A stretch of 7,949 nt of DNA from positions 1 to 7,949 of the forward strand of contig JAUVPA010000078.1 of assembly GCA_030598905.1 (NCBI GenBank), written 5' to 3'. The stretch is from Acidimicrobiia bacterium. Its GTDB lineage: Bacteria > Actinomycetota > Acidimicrobiia > Spongiisociales > UBA5794. The notes beneath the pieces were generated by a model that saw only the letters and a program-made list of their open reading frames with translations, had not been told where the DNA came from and did no database searches. This document shows positions 1 to 6,969 of this stretch, in pieces. The position numbers were made by a program, and so were the translations under genes. How positions within the stretch are numbered: position 1 is the stretch's first letter; every line of letters starts with the position of its first letter.

Positions 1-2019
1 ACCCCGGGTTGCCGCCAGAAGACCCATGTAGTGGTCGATGAAGGCGCGGTCGATTGCAGAACCCCGTTCGGCCAATACGGCGTCGGCGTCCTCGATGATC
101 GATCCGATTTCGGCGAAACGACCCCAGATCATCGCGATTCCGCCGGCGCGGTACGCGGTTTGGGCCCGCAGCAGTGGCTCCGCATCAGCCGACTCGTCGT
201 AAACGTTTCGGAAGGTGACCAACGGACCCTGCCAGTGACCCTCGATGAACCAATACCAACTCATGGCTCCCACGAGAGCCAGCGCGAGTTCGTGATCCTC
301 CTCGGATGCCCATTCGATGGCGGATCGCACGTTGTCGTGGTCGAGAGTGACCCGTGATACCCAGTTTGCCTGATCGGGTCCTTTGAGACCGGCGTCGCCG
401 CGTTCCGCGAAATCGAGGAAGTAAGCAGCGTGATCGGACCGGGCGTTCGCCTCTGCGGAGGGATCGAGCTTGGTCAGTCCGTAGTGCCGGATCGTCTCTA
501 GCAGTCGGTACCGGTTCTCGCTTCCGACGGTTGTCACCTCGATCAGCGACTTGTCGATGAGACCGGAGAGGATCTCGAGTGAATCTTCGCCATGAAGGAT
601 GGGATCGAGCACGGCCTCGGCGGCTTCGATCCCCCACCCGCGAAAGACCGAGAGGCGCTGCAGTACGGCTTGCTCGACGGGGGAGAGCAGCTCATAACTC
701 CAGTCCATGGCCGCGGCAAGCGTGGCGTGACGATCCGGTGCCGAGCGTCCCGCCGTGAGGAGCCGGTACCTGTCGTCGAGGCGCTGCAGGATCTGACTGG
801 GTGTCAACACGCTGACGCGGGCCGCAGCCAGCTCGATGGCGAGGGGCAGTCCGTCGAGCTGCGCCGTGATCGAGGCCACAGCGGCCCGCTCATCGGAGTC
901 GGGTCTCCATCCATGTCTGGCCCGAGCGCCGCGATCGATGAAGAGGCGAACGGCCTCTGAGTCGTGCTCGCCGGTCGTGAGAGGGGGAACCAGGTAGGTG
1001 ACTTCTCCGTGGACTCCGAGGACCTCACGACTGGTTGCCAGGACTGTCAGGTCTTCGATCTCTCGTAGGAGGTGGCCGGCAAGATCTGCGCATCCCTCGA
1101 GGACGTGTTCGCAGTTGTCGAGAATCAGGAGCATCGCCTTGCCGGTGAGGTACGAGGTGAGGACATCGATCAACGGGCGGGAACCCTCCCCGCTGGCTTC
1201 GACGACGCCGAGAGGCTCGGCGACGGCTCGGGTCACGGATCCTGGATCGGCCACGCGCGTCAGGTCGGCCAGCCAGACGCCATCGGGAAACCTGTCGAAC
1301 GCGCCGGAGGCCGCTTGCAGTGAGAGCCGCGTCTTGCCGACACCACCTGGCCCTACAAGCGTCACCAGCCGGGCGGCATCGAGGAGCGAGTTGACCTCCT
1401 CGATCTCGGTGTCACGACCAATAAACCCGGTGAGGTGTGAGGGCAGGTTGTTGGGTGCGGCTCCCACTGTGCGCAGTGCGGGGAAGCTGGCGTCAAGTCC
1501 AGCAACGCTGACCTGGTAGATCCGCTCTGGCGTGGGGATGTCTTTGAGTGTGTGGTTCCCGAGATCGACCAGTTCCGCGCCATTGGGAAGCCGGTCCTGG
1601 CACAGGCTGCGTGTCGCATCGGAGATCAGAACCTGACCGCCGTGTCCGGCTTCGGCGATTCGGGAAGCCCGATGAACGTCCATGCCGACGTAGCTGTCGC
1701 CTCCGAGCACCCCCTCGCCGCTGTGAAGTCCAATCCTCACTCTCATCGGGCTTGTGCCCGGCCAGTCGATGGCAACGAGGGCTTGCTGGATCTCCACCGC
1801 AGCGTTGGCACCGTCCGGAGCCGTTGCGAAGGCGACGAAGAAGGAATCGCCCTCGGTTGCGATTTCGATGCCGCCGTTGGACGCCAGAGCTTTTCGGACG
1901 ACGGCCTGGTGGAGTTCGAGGGACGGACCGTATTGATCGCCAAGCACATCGATGAGACGAGTAGAGGCTTCAATATCGGAGAAGAGGAACGTGACCGTTC
2001 CGGTGGGTAGGTCCTTCAC
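1..2019 (-). CDS. Class III nucleotide cyclase-like / NB-ARC-type ATPase regulator, 3' end off the window
   Basis: An uninterrupted frame of 673 codons runs from a GTG at 2019 off the left edge. Residues 8-170 form a class III adenylate/guanylate cyclase fold: FSDIEAST with metal Asp15, EGDSFF with metal Asp58, GLHSGE at 97-102, and a GHGGQVLIS end. The base-selecting Lys position reads Thr/Glu, and the transition-state Asn is His116 (DVHRASRI), so catalysis is doubtful; such changes are common in this multidomain group. An STAND/NB-ARC-like ATPase follows: Walker A GPGGVGKT at 223-230, Walker B LLILDN at 297-302, LATSRE at 327-332, GLPLA at 390-394. Next come a winged-helix-like segment (433-460) and a helical, TPR-like region from about 520. 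I see no DNA-binding domain in the visible part. It is probably a cytosolic signalling protein with unknown input. It starts 13 bp after the nucleotidyltransferase stop, so it is likely in that operon. No clear Shine-Dalgarno supports the GTG, but no other start lies close by. Confidence 0.9.
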   Translation of the reverse strand, partial: MKDLPTGTVTFLFSDIEASTRLIDVLGDQYGPSLELHQAVVRKALASNGGIEIATEGDSFFVAFATAPDGANAAVEIQQALVAIDWPGTSPMRVRIGLHSGEGVLGGDSYVGMDVHRASRIAEAGHGGQVLISDATRSLCQDRLPNGAELVDLGNHTLKDIPTPERIYQVSVAGLDASFPALRTVGAAPNNLPSHLTGFIGRDTEIEEVNSLLDAARLVTLVGPGGVGKTRLSLQAASGAFDRFPDGVWLADLTRVADPGSVTRAVAEPLGVVEASGEGSRPLIDVLTSYLTGKAMLLILDNCEHVLEGCADLAGHLLREIEDLTVLATSREVLGVHGEVTYLVPPLTTGEHDSEAVRLFIDRGARARHGWRPDSDERAAVASITAQLDGLPLAIELAAARVSVLTPSQILQRLDDRYRLLTAGRSAPDRHATLAAAMDWSYELLSPVEQAVLQRLSVFRGWGIEAAEAVLDPILHGEDSLEILSGLIDKSLIEVTTVGSENRYRLLETIRHYGLTKLDPSAEANARSDHAAYFLDFAERGDAGLKGPDQANWVSRVTLDHDNVRSAIEWASEEDHELALALVGAMSWYWFIEGHWQGPLVTFRNVYDESADAEPLLRAQTAYRAGGIAMIWGRFAEIGSIIEDADAVLAERGSAIDRAFIDHYMGLLAATRG

Positions 2020-2032
2020 ACTGCGGCTGAAT

Positions 2033-2812
2033 CTAGGCCGCCGGCTTGCTGTCTGATGACGCGTCGCCGAGGTTCGGGTGTTCCACGAACAGGCGTCGTG
2101 CCTCCTCCAGGCTCTCAGGCGTCCCGATGTCGAGGTAGCCGCCGTCTTCGAAGATCAAGGCTTCAGCCTCGAATCCGCCGTCTAGTGCAGCCTGGATCGC
2201 ATCGCCAACGTGGAGCTCGTGACCATTGGCGAAGGCGCTCGCCGTGAAGTCGGCGAAATGGCGGCTGAAGCGGGGTGTCCAGACAGCGACGGCCCACGAG
2301 TACCGCAGACCTTGGTCCGGCTGCTTGATCACCAAGCGGCGCGGCCGGTTCTCGGCGTCCAGTTCGACCATGTCGACACTCTCCGCGTCCCCAGATGGGA
2401 AGAGGCCCATGACGATGTCTGCGCTGGTGCTGCGTTGGCGCTCGAGGAGGCGGCGATAGGCGTCGATCGGATGAAACAAGATGTCGGGAAAACCCAACGC
2501 CACGAGCCGGTCGGCAGCCATCGGCATCGCAGCAGCCACTGAGTGGGCAGCGCTTGGCGATTCCTCGAGAACGACATACGAGATGGTGGTGTCCTCGCGG
2601 TAGGGCTGCAAGGCCGCGGGGATGTCCCACTTGCCGCTCCGCAGCGCGATGACGACTGTGTCGATCCCGGCCAGTTGGAGCCGGTGCAGTAGGTGAGCGG
2701 TCACGGGTGCACCGCCGACCTCGACGACTTCTTTGCTGCCCTCCACGGCGTCGCCGAGGCGGATGGCGCGACCGGCGGCCGGGATCACGGCGACGATGGA
2801 CGGCATTGTCAT
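2033..2812 (-). CDS. Sugar-phosphate nucleotidyltransferase-like protein (glucose-1-phosphate thymidylyltransferase type)
   Basis: A 259-aa protein with the NTP-transferase fold, which joins an NTP to a sugar phosphate and releases pyrophosphate. The N-terminal nucleotide loop is IPAAGRAIRLG (10-20), followed by SKEVVEV with Lys27, a variant of the GxGxR...K signature. FPDILF holds the likely metal Asp110. VIKQP (161-165) matches the sugar-phosphate-binding Lys motif. YLDIGTPESL (227-236) is the typical C-terminal signature, with the second metal Asp at 228. No left-handed beta-helix follows, so it has a single domain. The ATG overlaps the upstream hydrolase stop as ATGA, which suggests translational coupling. 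An in-frame ATG two codons later is an alternative start. The sugar and pathway cannot be told from the sequence, and no glycan genes are in view. Pairing with a menaquinone-type hydrolase and a cyclase-like regulator is not a pathway I recognise. Confidence 0.88.
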   Translation of the reverse strand: MTMPSIVAVIPAAGRAIRLGDAVEGSKEVVEVGGAPVTAHLLHRLQLAGIDTVVIALRSGKWDIPAALQPYREDTTISYVVLEESPSAAHSVAAAMPMAADRLVALGFPDILFHPIDAYRRLLERQRSTSADIVMGLFPSGDAESVDMVELDAENRPRRLVIKQPDQGLRYSWAVAVWTPRFSRHFADFTASAFANGHELHVGDAIQAALDGGFEAEALIFEDGGYLDIGTPESLEEARRLFVEHPNLGDASSDSKPAA

Positions 2813-3570
2813 GTCTCGGCACCGATGAGAGCTGCCAGCGCGCCCGGTGCTTCGAGGACGACGTTGTGTCCGACACCCGGCACGATCTCAACCCGTCCGT
2901 GTGGCACAACGCCCGCCATCTCCTCCGCCAGTCGACTGTACGTGACGTCACGCTCCCCGGCGACGAACAGCGTCGGACCGGCCAGCTGAGTCAAGCGGTC
3001 CATCACATATGGCTGAGCACCTTGGCCGTAGCCGCGCAAAGCGGCAGCCAAGCCCTCTGCAGTGTTCTGCTCGCGGATGACTCGATCGGGAGCGCGCACA
3101 TCGTCTGGTAGATGATCGGTTCCGACCGGTGGTCCGGTCAGCCACTCGTCGAGGAACGCCCCGATCCCTTCGTTGGTGATTCTCTTGGCGAGAGCGTCGT
3201 CGTCTCGCTGTCTCGTCACTCGGTCCGCAACTCCCGGAGAGGCGGAGACGGCGACGAGTCGATGCACGAGATCCGGCCGTTGGAGGGAAACGAGGATCGC
3301 GATGCGCCCGCCTTGTGAGTAGCCGACGAGTGGCGCCGGGCCCACCCCTTCCAGCACCGCAACAACGGCCGCCACTGCAGATGCCGTGTTCACAGGTGAG
3401 ATATCGGTTGTGCCGTGTCCCGGCAGGTCCGGGGCGAGGACCTGTATCCCGGCGACGTCCGCGAACTCGGCGAACTGGGCGCCGGTAGCGGTGAATCCGT
3501 GCAGAGCGACCGTCGCTACGCCATCGCCGAAGCGGCGGACGGCGACTGGGCCGTTGGGGGTGTCAACCAG
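2809..3570 (-). CDS. menH: MenH-like alpha/beta hydrolase (SHCHC synthase), 5' end uncertain
   Basis: MenH makes 2-succinyl-6-hydroxy-2,4-cyclohexadiene-1-carboxylate in menaquinone synthesis by eliminating pyruvate. Counted from the CTG at 3570 the protein has 253 aa, about the length of E. coli MenH. It shows the oxyanion motif VALHGFTATG (21-30), APDLPGHG (46-53), the nucleophile elbow GYSQGGR (Ser85), SASPGV followed by a charged stretch, an AAALRGYGQGAQP segment typical of MenH, Asp208 in GERDVTYS and His235 in GVGHN, giving a full Ser-Asp-His triad. The frame is open back to a TGA at 3597-3595 but has no ATG, GTG or TTG before a GTG at 3393, which would remove the oxyanion motif. I therefore extended it to the CTG; a TTG start with a 1-nt indel, or fusion to the upstream peptide, is also possible. 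The stop overlaps the next gene as ATGA. A generic hydrolase is the main alternative to MenH. Confidence 0.8.
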   Translation of the reverse strand: MVDTPNGPVAVRRFGDGVATVALHGFTATGAQFAEFADVAGIQVLAPDLPGHGTTDISPVNTASAVAAVVAVLEGVGPAPLVGYSQGGRIAILVSLQRPDLVHRLVAVSASPGVADRVTRQRDDDALAKRITNEGIGAFLDEWLTGPPVGTDHLPDDVRAPDRVIREQNTAEGLAAALRGYGQGAQPYVMDRLTQLAGPTLFVAGERDVTYSRLAEEMAGVVPHGRVEIVPGVGHNVVLEAPGALAALIGAET

Positions 3571-3658
3571 CCGGGTCGACGTCGACCTCTGAAGTCAAGA
3601 CCTTCCACGCAACGGCGGCGATCACGGCGATCACGATCAAAACGATGACCTTCTTCAT
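3563..3658 (-). CDS. Small single-span membrane peptide, 31 aa
   Basis: A short frame beginning MKKVIVLIVIAVIAAVAWKV and ending in an acidic tail (TSEVDVDPAG). It has a positively charged start, one hydrophobic segment at about residues 4-18 and a polar C-terminus, as expected for a small single-pass inner-membrane peptide. A GGAGAG lies just before the ATG. A TACCCT box lies 7 bp upstream, so this is the first gene of the minus-strand operon and may be leaderless. Its TGA lies at the 5' end of the hydrolase frame. I do not recognise the family; similar tiny basic-plus-hydrophobic peptides (for example DLW-39) occur in actinobacteria, but the DLW motif is absent. It could instead be the membrane anchor of the hydrolase if the two frames are joined. 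The same frame is open further upstream to 4141, but that part is antisense to ctaA and is not considered coding. Confidence 0.6.
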   Translation of the reverse strand: MKKVIVLIVIAVIAAVAWKVLTSEVDVDPAG

Positions 3659-3662
3659 CTCT

Positions 3663-3723
3663 CCAAGGGTACCCGAGCACGGACGGTCCGCAGTCGGCCG
3701 CTTCGAGGTATCGGTACCCTTGG
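3663..3723. promoter_or_regulatory. Divergent promoter region with a perfect 11-bp inverted repeat
   Basis: The arm CCAAGGGTACC at 3663-3673 is repeated in inverse as GGTACCCTTGG at 3713-3723. Read outward, each arm contains TACCCT, which fits the actinobacterial -10 pattern TANNNT. In both directions the box is followed by 7 bp and then an ATG (3658 on the minus strand, 3728 on the plus strand). This is the spacing expected if transcription begins at or next to the start codon, giving leaderless mRNAs. No good -35 hexamer is visible on either side. The same repeat could be an operator for a dimeric regulator shared by the menaquinone and heme A operons. Confidence 0.6.
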
Positions 3724-3727
3724 GTCC

Positions 3728-4684
3728 ATGGGTGTGGAGGCTTCCCAACGCCACCGCCGCTTTTCGACACTCGCCTGGTCGGTTCTCTTCCTGAACGTGC
3801 TGGTCATCCTGGGCGGGACGGTTGTGCGCGCCACGGGATCCGGCGCCGGATGCGGAGAGTCGTGGCCGCGCTGTCGCGGACAGATCATCCCGACGGGCGC
3901 CGGTACCGAGACGATCATCGAGTTCACGCACCGCCTTATGTCGGTGGCCGCCGGGTTCGGGGTGCTTGCCCTCGTCATCCTCGCGTTTGTCGTCTATCCA
4001 CGGCAGCATCGTGTTCGCTTCGCCGCCGTAGGCGCCGGTGTCTTTCTCCTCATCGAAGCCCTGCTCGGTGCCAGCCTCGTGATCTTTGGATAGGTCGATC
4101 AGGATGCTTCGCTTGGCCGGGTCTTGGTCGTACCCCTTCACTTGATGAACACGTACTTGGTTCTGGCTTGGTTGGCCGTTACTGCCTGGTGGGGCTCGGC
4201 GATGCCCGGACCGCAGATCTCCGGGCGGGCACTGCTGGTGAAGCGCCTGGCCATCGGTGCCGGACTTCTCCTCCTGATCAGCGTCTTCGGGGCGTGGAAC
4301 GCACTTGCCGACACGTTGTTCCCGGCCGAGTCGATCTCAGAAGGTGTCGCCGCCGAGCTTGCCGACACTGCACCCTTCTTGCTCCGGATCCGCGTCCTCC
4401 ACCCGCTCATCGCCGTAGTCGCCGGTTTCGGAGCTGCGTGGGTCGCCTTCTCGGTCGGAGACAAGACCCGTGGCGCCACACGCCGCCTCGGGTTCTTCGT
4501 TGTCGGCCTCGTCTTCGTTCAGTTCTTCGTGGGTGTGGCCAACATCTTTCTCCTGACGCCAATCGAGACACAGGTCGTTCACCTGCTGGTTGCCGACGCT
4601 TTGTGGATTGCGTACGTGATGTTCTTCGCAGCGGCGGTCGGTGAGCATGCCGACGTCGACTTGGCGATGGAGCGGGCAGCGTGA
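3728..4684 (+). pseudogene. ctaA: Heme A synthase (CtaA/Cox15) interrupted by an in-frame TAG
   Basis: CtaA oxidises the methyl group of heme O to the formyl of heme A in the cytoplasmic membrane, for aa3-type oxidase. The frame has 318 sense positions, the usual family length, if the TAG at codon 122 is ignored. Before it lie GGTVVRATGSGAGCG, the Cys pair Cys42 and Cys49 (spaced as Cys35/Cys42 of B. subtilis CtaA), and heme-ligand His68 in EFTHR. After it lie His138 (PLHLMNT), His225 (LHPL) and His285 (VVHLL). Hydrophobic spans on both sides suit an eight-helix enzyme. The frame does not change at the TAG and similarity continues directly, so a single substitution explains it. As written, the product is a 121-aa half; a second piece could restart at the TTG at 4124. 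It is either a pseudogene, a sequence error, or read through. The ATG is probably leaderless. The stop overlaps ctaB. Confidence 0.85.
4091..4093 (+). other. In-frame amber codon inside ctaA
   Basis: The TAG follows ...SLVIFG and precedes VDQDASLGRV in the same frame. It lies before the PLHLMNT helix that carries the third-quarter heme ligand. One base change would turn it into TGG, GAG, CAG or TTG. TAG also ends ctaB and the nucleotidyltransferase gene here, so the codon is used as a normal stop in this genome. Confidence 0.9.
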
Positions 4685-5769
4685 GCCACCGGGAAGTTCG
4701 AATCATCGATCCTCATGAACCTGGCGGTTGGCGGGCATACGTCGAGCTGACCAAGCCCCGCATCATCGAACTCCTCCTCGTCACGACGGTTCCGGCGATG
4801 ATCGTGGCCGATCAGGGATGGCCCAGCACGTGGCTCGTGATCGCCACCGTGGTCGGCGGGACGTTGTCTGCGGCGGGTGCCAACACACTCAACCAGGTCA
4901 TCGATCGGGATATCGATGGGATCATGACCAGGACGCGCCGGCGCCCGATTCCGACCTCTCGGATCTCGCCGCGGGCAGCCTTCTGGTTCGGTGTTCTCCT
5001 TGGGGCGTCCGGCTTCGCCTGGCTGTGGGTGTTCGCGAACCTGCTTGCAGCAGTTCTGACGACGCTTGGCCTGCTCTTCTACGTTTTCGTCTACACGCTG
5101 GCCCTGAAGCGGACGAGCACACAGAACATCGTGATCGGTGGAGCCGCGGGTGCGGTGCCCGCGCTCGTCGGGTGGGTCGCCGTGACGGGAAGCCTCGCTC
5201 TTCCAGCATGGGTGATGTTCGCGATCGTCTTCGCATGGACCCCGGCGCACTTCTGGGCCCTGTCGCTGCGCTACCGCGAGGACTATCAATCGGCCGGAGT
5301 TCCGATGCTGCCGGTTGTGGTCGGTGAGCGCGAGACGCTCGAGCACATCTTGAAGTACTCCGTCGTGACGGTCGGCGTCTCTCTGCTTCTCGTGGGCTCC
5401 GGGTCCGTCGTGGGCTGGATCTATCTCGCCGCGGCCTCGGTGCTCGGCGTTCTGCTGATGCAGAAAGCGGCTGCGCTGCGCCGCAGGTCCAAGGATGCCA
5501 TGGGCTACTTCGGCTTCACGAACATCTATCTGGGGGGTGTGTTCGTCGCCATGGCGATCGACCCCCTCCTCGTGGATCCGGTCGGCTCTAGCGTTGCGAC
5601 GGTTGTCGCCATTGCCGGCGGCATCCTCGCCGTCGGGGCGGGTGCGCTCATCGTCGTCGCCGAGTTTCGGATGGCGGGCCGCCGCCAGGTGGGGGCGGTT
5701 CGCGACGCGTTCGAAGTGCTCCTCCCCTTTGTTGCGGTTCTGATCCTCACGGTCCTGGTTCTTGCGTAG
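4681..5769 (+). CDS. ctaB: Protoheme IX farnesyltransferase (heme O synthase)
   Basis: A UbiA-family prenyltransferase that adds farnesyl to the vinyl group of protoheme IX to give heme O, the substrate of CtaA. It is an integral membrane protein. The family start ELTKPRIIELLLVTT is at 22-36. The first Asp-rich motif is NQVIDRDIDGIM (Asn71, Asp75, Asp79), followed by TRRRPIP. The second motif is YREDYQSAGVPMLPV, with Asp201. MGYFGFTNIYLGGVFVAMAIDPLL ends the usual core at about residue 297. A further 65 residues with two hydrophobic segments (about 301-330 and 345-362) make this protein longer than the roughly 300 aa typical of the family. The GTG start overlaps the ctaA stop as GTGA, so the genes are likely translationally coupled. 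Its intact state suggests heme O, at least, is made. Confidence 0.95.
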   Translation: MSHREVRIIDPHEPGGWRAYVELTKPRIIELLLVTTVPAMIVADQGWPSTWLVIATVVGGTLSAAGANTLNQVIDRDIDGIMTRTRRRPIPTSRISPRAAFWFGVLLGASGFAWLWVFANLLAAVLTTLGLLFYVFVYTLALKRTSTQNIVIGGAAGAVPALVGWVAVTGSLALPAWVMFAIVFAWTPAHFWALSLRYREDYQSAGVPMLPVVVGERETLEHILKYSVVTVGVSLLLVGSGSVVGWIYLAAASVLGVLLMQKAAALRRRSKDAMGYFGFTNIYLGGVFVAMAIDPLLVDPVGSSVATVVAIAGGILAVGAGALIVVAEFRMAGRRQVGAVRDAFEVLLPFVAVLILTVLVLA

Positions 5770-5806
5770 CCAGGGGGCGCATATTGCCGCGTTCTTACGC
5801 AAGAAC
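5758..5806 (+). repeat. Competing inverted repeats between ctaB and the kinase gene
   Basis: GTTCTTGCGTA at 5758-5768, which includes part of the ctaB stop codon, is perfectly complementary to TACGCAAGAAC at 5796-5806. The right arm can instead pair with the nearer CGTTCTT at 5790-5796, forming a 7-bp hairpin with an ACGC loop (5790-5807). The two structures exclude each other and abut the GGAGG of the kinase gene. No T-run follows, so neither looks like an intrinsic terminator. Confidence 0.6.
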
Positions 5807-5811
5807 GGAGG
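5807..5811 (+). promoter_or_regulatory. Ribosome binding site of the kinase gene
   Basis: GGAGG lies 6 bp before the ATG at 5818, an ideal distance, and only 3 bp before the in-frame TTG at 5815. This decides the start in favour of ATG. The site sits directly next to the 5796-5806 arm of the inverted repeat, so folding there could affect its access. Confidence 0.75.
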
Positions 5812-5817
5812 GGGTTG

Positions 5818-6861
5818 ATGAAAGATACGGCTCCGATTCGGGATGAGGAGCGTTTCGACGAGGTTGCGGTGGCCTCCTATCTCCGCTCCACATTGCCCGA
5901 TCTCGTTGGTGATGGTCCGATCGAGTTCGAACAGTTCCCGCGGGGTGCCGCCAACCTCACGTACCTCGCCAGGACCCCTCGACGGGAACTAGTTCTGCGC
6001 AGGGCGCCACTGGGACCGGTGGCACGAGGCGGCCACGACATGGAGCGAGAACACCGGGTCTTGTCTCGACTGTGGGCTGAGTTTCCCAAGGCGCCTCGGG
6101 CGTACCACTACTGCGCCGATGCCACCGTCATGGGTAAGCCCTTCTTCGTCATGGAGAGACGCACCGGCTATGTCGTCCGCGACAAGTGGCCCGAGGAGTT
6201 CGGTGACGATGCCACGCCTCGGCTGCGAACCGCGGAATCGCTCGTGGCGACACTCGCTGACCTCCATCTCATCGATCCCGCTTCCGTCGGACTCGAGGAT
6301 CTCGGCCTACCCGACGGCTTCGTGCAACGCCAGGTGGATGGCTGGATGGGACGATGGGAAGCGGCAAAGACGAGAGACCTCCCCGCGATGCAACAGGCGG
6401 CTGCCTTGCTCGAACGTAGCGTGCCAAAGCCGCAGAGAGCAACGATTCTCCACAATGACTTCAAACTCGACAACACGATGATCTCAGCAGGTGGGGACGT
6501 GGTTGCCGTCTTCGATTGGGACATGGCCACGGTCGGTGACCCTCTCGTCGATCTCGGGACATTGCTTGCGTATTGGCCGGACCCCTCGGCGCCGACCTAT
6601 CCGATCTTCGGTGAGCGGGCGGTGGTGCTGGCTCCATATCGGGCGAAGGACGATGTCATCGACCAATACGCAAAGGCGACGTCGCTCGACCTCGGCGCCG
6701 TCCACTTCTACGAAGGCCTCGCCCTGTACCGGATCGCGGTCATCATCGAGCAGATCTACTCCCGCTTCGTCGCGGGCCAGACGTCGGATGACCGGTTCGC
6801 CGCGATGGAGCCGCTGCCGCCGATCCTGGCGGCGGCGGCAGTCGACGTCTTGACCAACTGA
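5818..6861 (+). CDS. APH-fold phosphotransferase, ACAD10/ACAD11 kinase-domain type
   Basis: A 347-aa cytosolic kinase-like protein of the aminoglycoside phosphotransferase fold. The N-lobe has RGAANLTYLA, ELVLRRAP, and HDMEREHRVLSRL carrying the conserved Glu, then MGKPFFVMERRTG as hinge. The catalytic loop is HNDFKLDN (His212, Asp214, Asn219) and the metal-binding segment is FDWDMATVGDP (Asp233, Asp235), followed by VDLG. The pattern matches the stand-alone kinases related to the N-terminal part of ACAD10/ACAD11, which phosphorylate 4-hydroxyacyl-CoA for fatty acid breakdown. The best inference is thus a hydroxyacyl-CoA or other small-molecule kinase rather than antibiotic resistance. No acyl-CoA dehydrogenase gene is in view to confirm this. 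It lies 48 bp after ctaB and may be co-transcribed with it. Confidence 0.88.
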   Translation: MKDTAPIRDEERFDEVAVASYLRSTLPDLVGDGPIEFEQFPRGAANLTYLARTPRRELVLRRAPLGPVARGGHDMEREHRVLSRLWAEFPKAPRAYHYCADATVMGKPFFVMERRTGYVVRDKWPEEFGDDATPRLRTAESLVATLADLHLIDPASVGLEDLGLPDGFVQRQVDGWMGRWEAAKTRDLPAMQQAAALLERSVPKPQRATILHNDFKLDNTMISAGGDVVAVFDWDMATVGDPLVDLGTLLAYWPDPSAPTYPIFGERAVVLAPYRAKDDVIDQYAKATSLDLGAVHFYEGLALYRIAVIIEQIYSRFVAGQTSDDRFAAMEPLPPILAAAAVDVLTN

Positions 6862-6877
6862 CGGATCCGGGTACTGT
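6850..6877 (+). promoter_or_regulatory. Promoter of the aromatic leader-pseudoDAHPS/CM unit
   Basis: TTGACC at 6850-6855 and TACTGT at 6872-6877 are 16 bp apart, close to the sigma-70-type consensus. The -35 box lies within the last codons of the kinase gene. Transcription should begin near 6884-6887, at or only a few bases before the leader-peptide ATG, so the leader mRNA is nearly leaderless. Confidence 0.65.
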
Positions 6878-6886
6878 TGCGGTGCA

Positions 6887-6937
6887 ATGCAGACGAACCG
6901 CTACGCGTATCCGTTCTTTACCGAGCCCCCCGGGTAG
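6887..6937 (+). CDS. Aromatic amino acid leader peptide, 16 aa
   Basis: The frame encodes MQTNRYAYPFFTEPPG and stops at TAG. Four of the 16 residues are aromatic (Tyr6, Tyr8, Phe10, Phe11), clustered in six codons. It sits between a promoter and an intrinsic terminator, upstream of a gene containing chorismate mutase, the branch-point enzyme to Phe and Tyr. This is the layout of ribosome-mediated attenuation: stalling at scarce Tyr- or Phe-tRNA would favour an antiterminator. The CCGGG at 6930-6934, next to the leader stop, can pair with CCCGG at 6972-6976 in the terminator's left arm, a candidate antiterminator. No strong Shine-Dalgarno is visible, which fits leaderless translation. Aromatic leader peptides are known for enterobacterial pheA and corynebacterial aroF. 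Confidence 0.8.
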   Translation: MQTNRYAYPFFTEPPG

Positions 6938-6969
6938 ACGAACGCGCGCAACACCAGCGTCTCGCACAC

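Noticed and set aside
4091..4093. TAG reassigned to an amino acid throughout the genome
   Set aside because: The nucleotidyltransferase gene, ctaB and the leader peptide all end with TAG at sensible places.
3659..4141. Upstream extension of the 31-aa peptide frame on the minus strand
   Set aside because: This part is antisense to ctaA, has a disordered charged composition, and the promoter-like box and GGAG point to the ATG at 3658.
4579..5802. A 407-codon open frame on the minus strand opposite ctaB
   Set aside because: It is highly charged, low in hydrophobic structure and shows no recognisable motif. It is the antisense shadow of a clear high-GC membrane-protein gene.
5818..6861. Antibiotic (aminoglycoside) resistance kinase
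   Set aside because: The motifs fit the ACAD10/11-like kinase group better, and the context is a housekeeping one without mobile elements.
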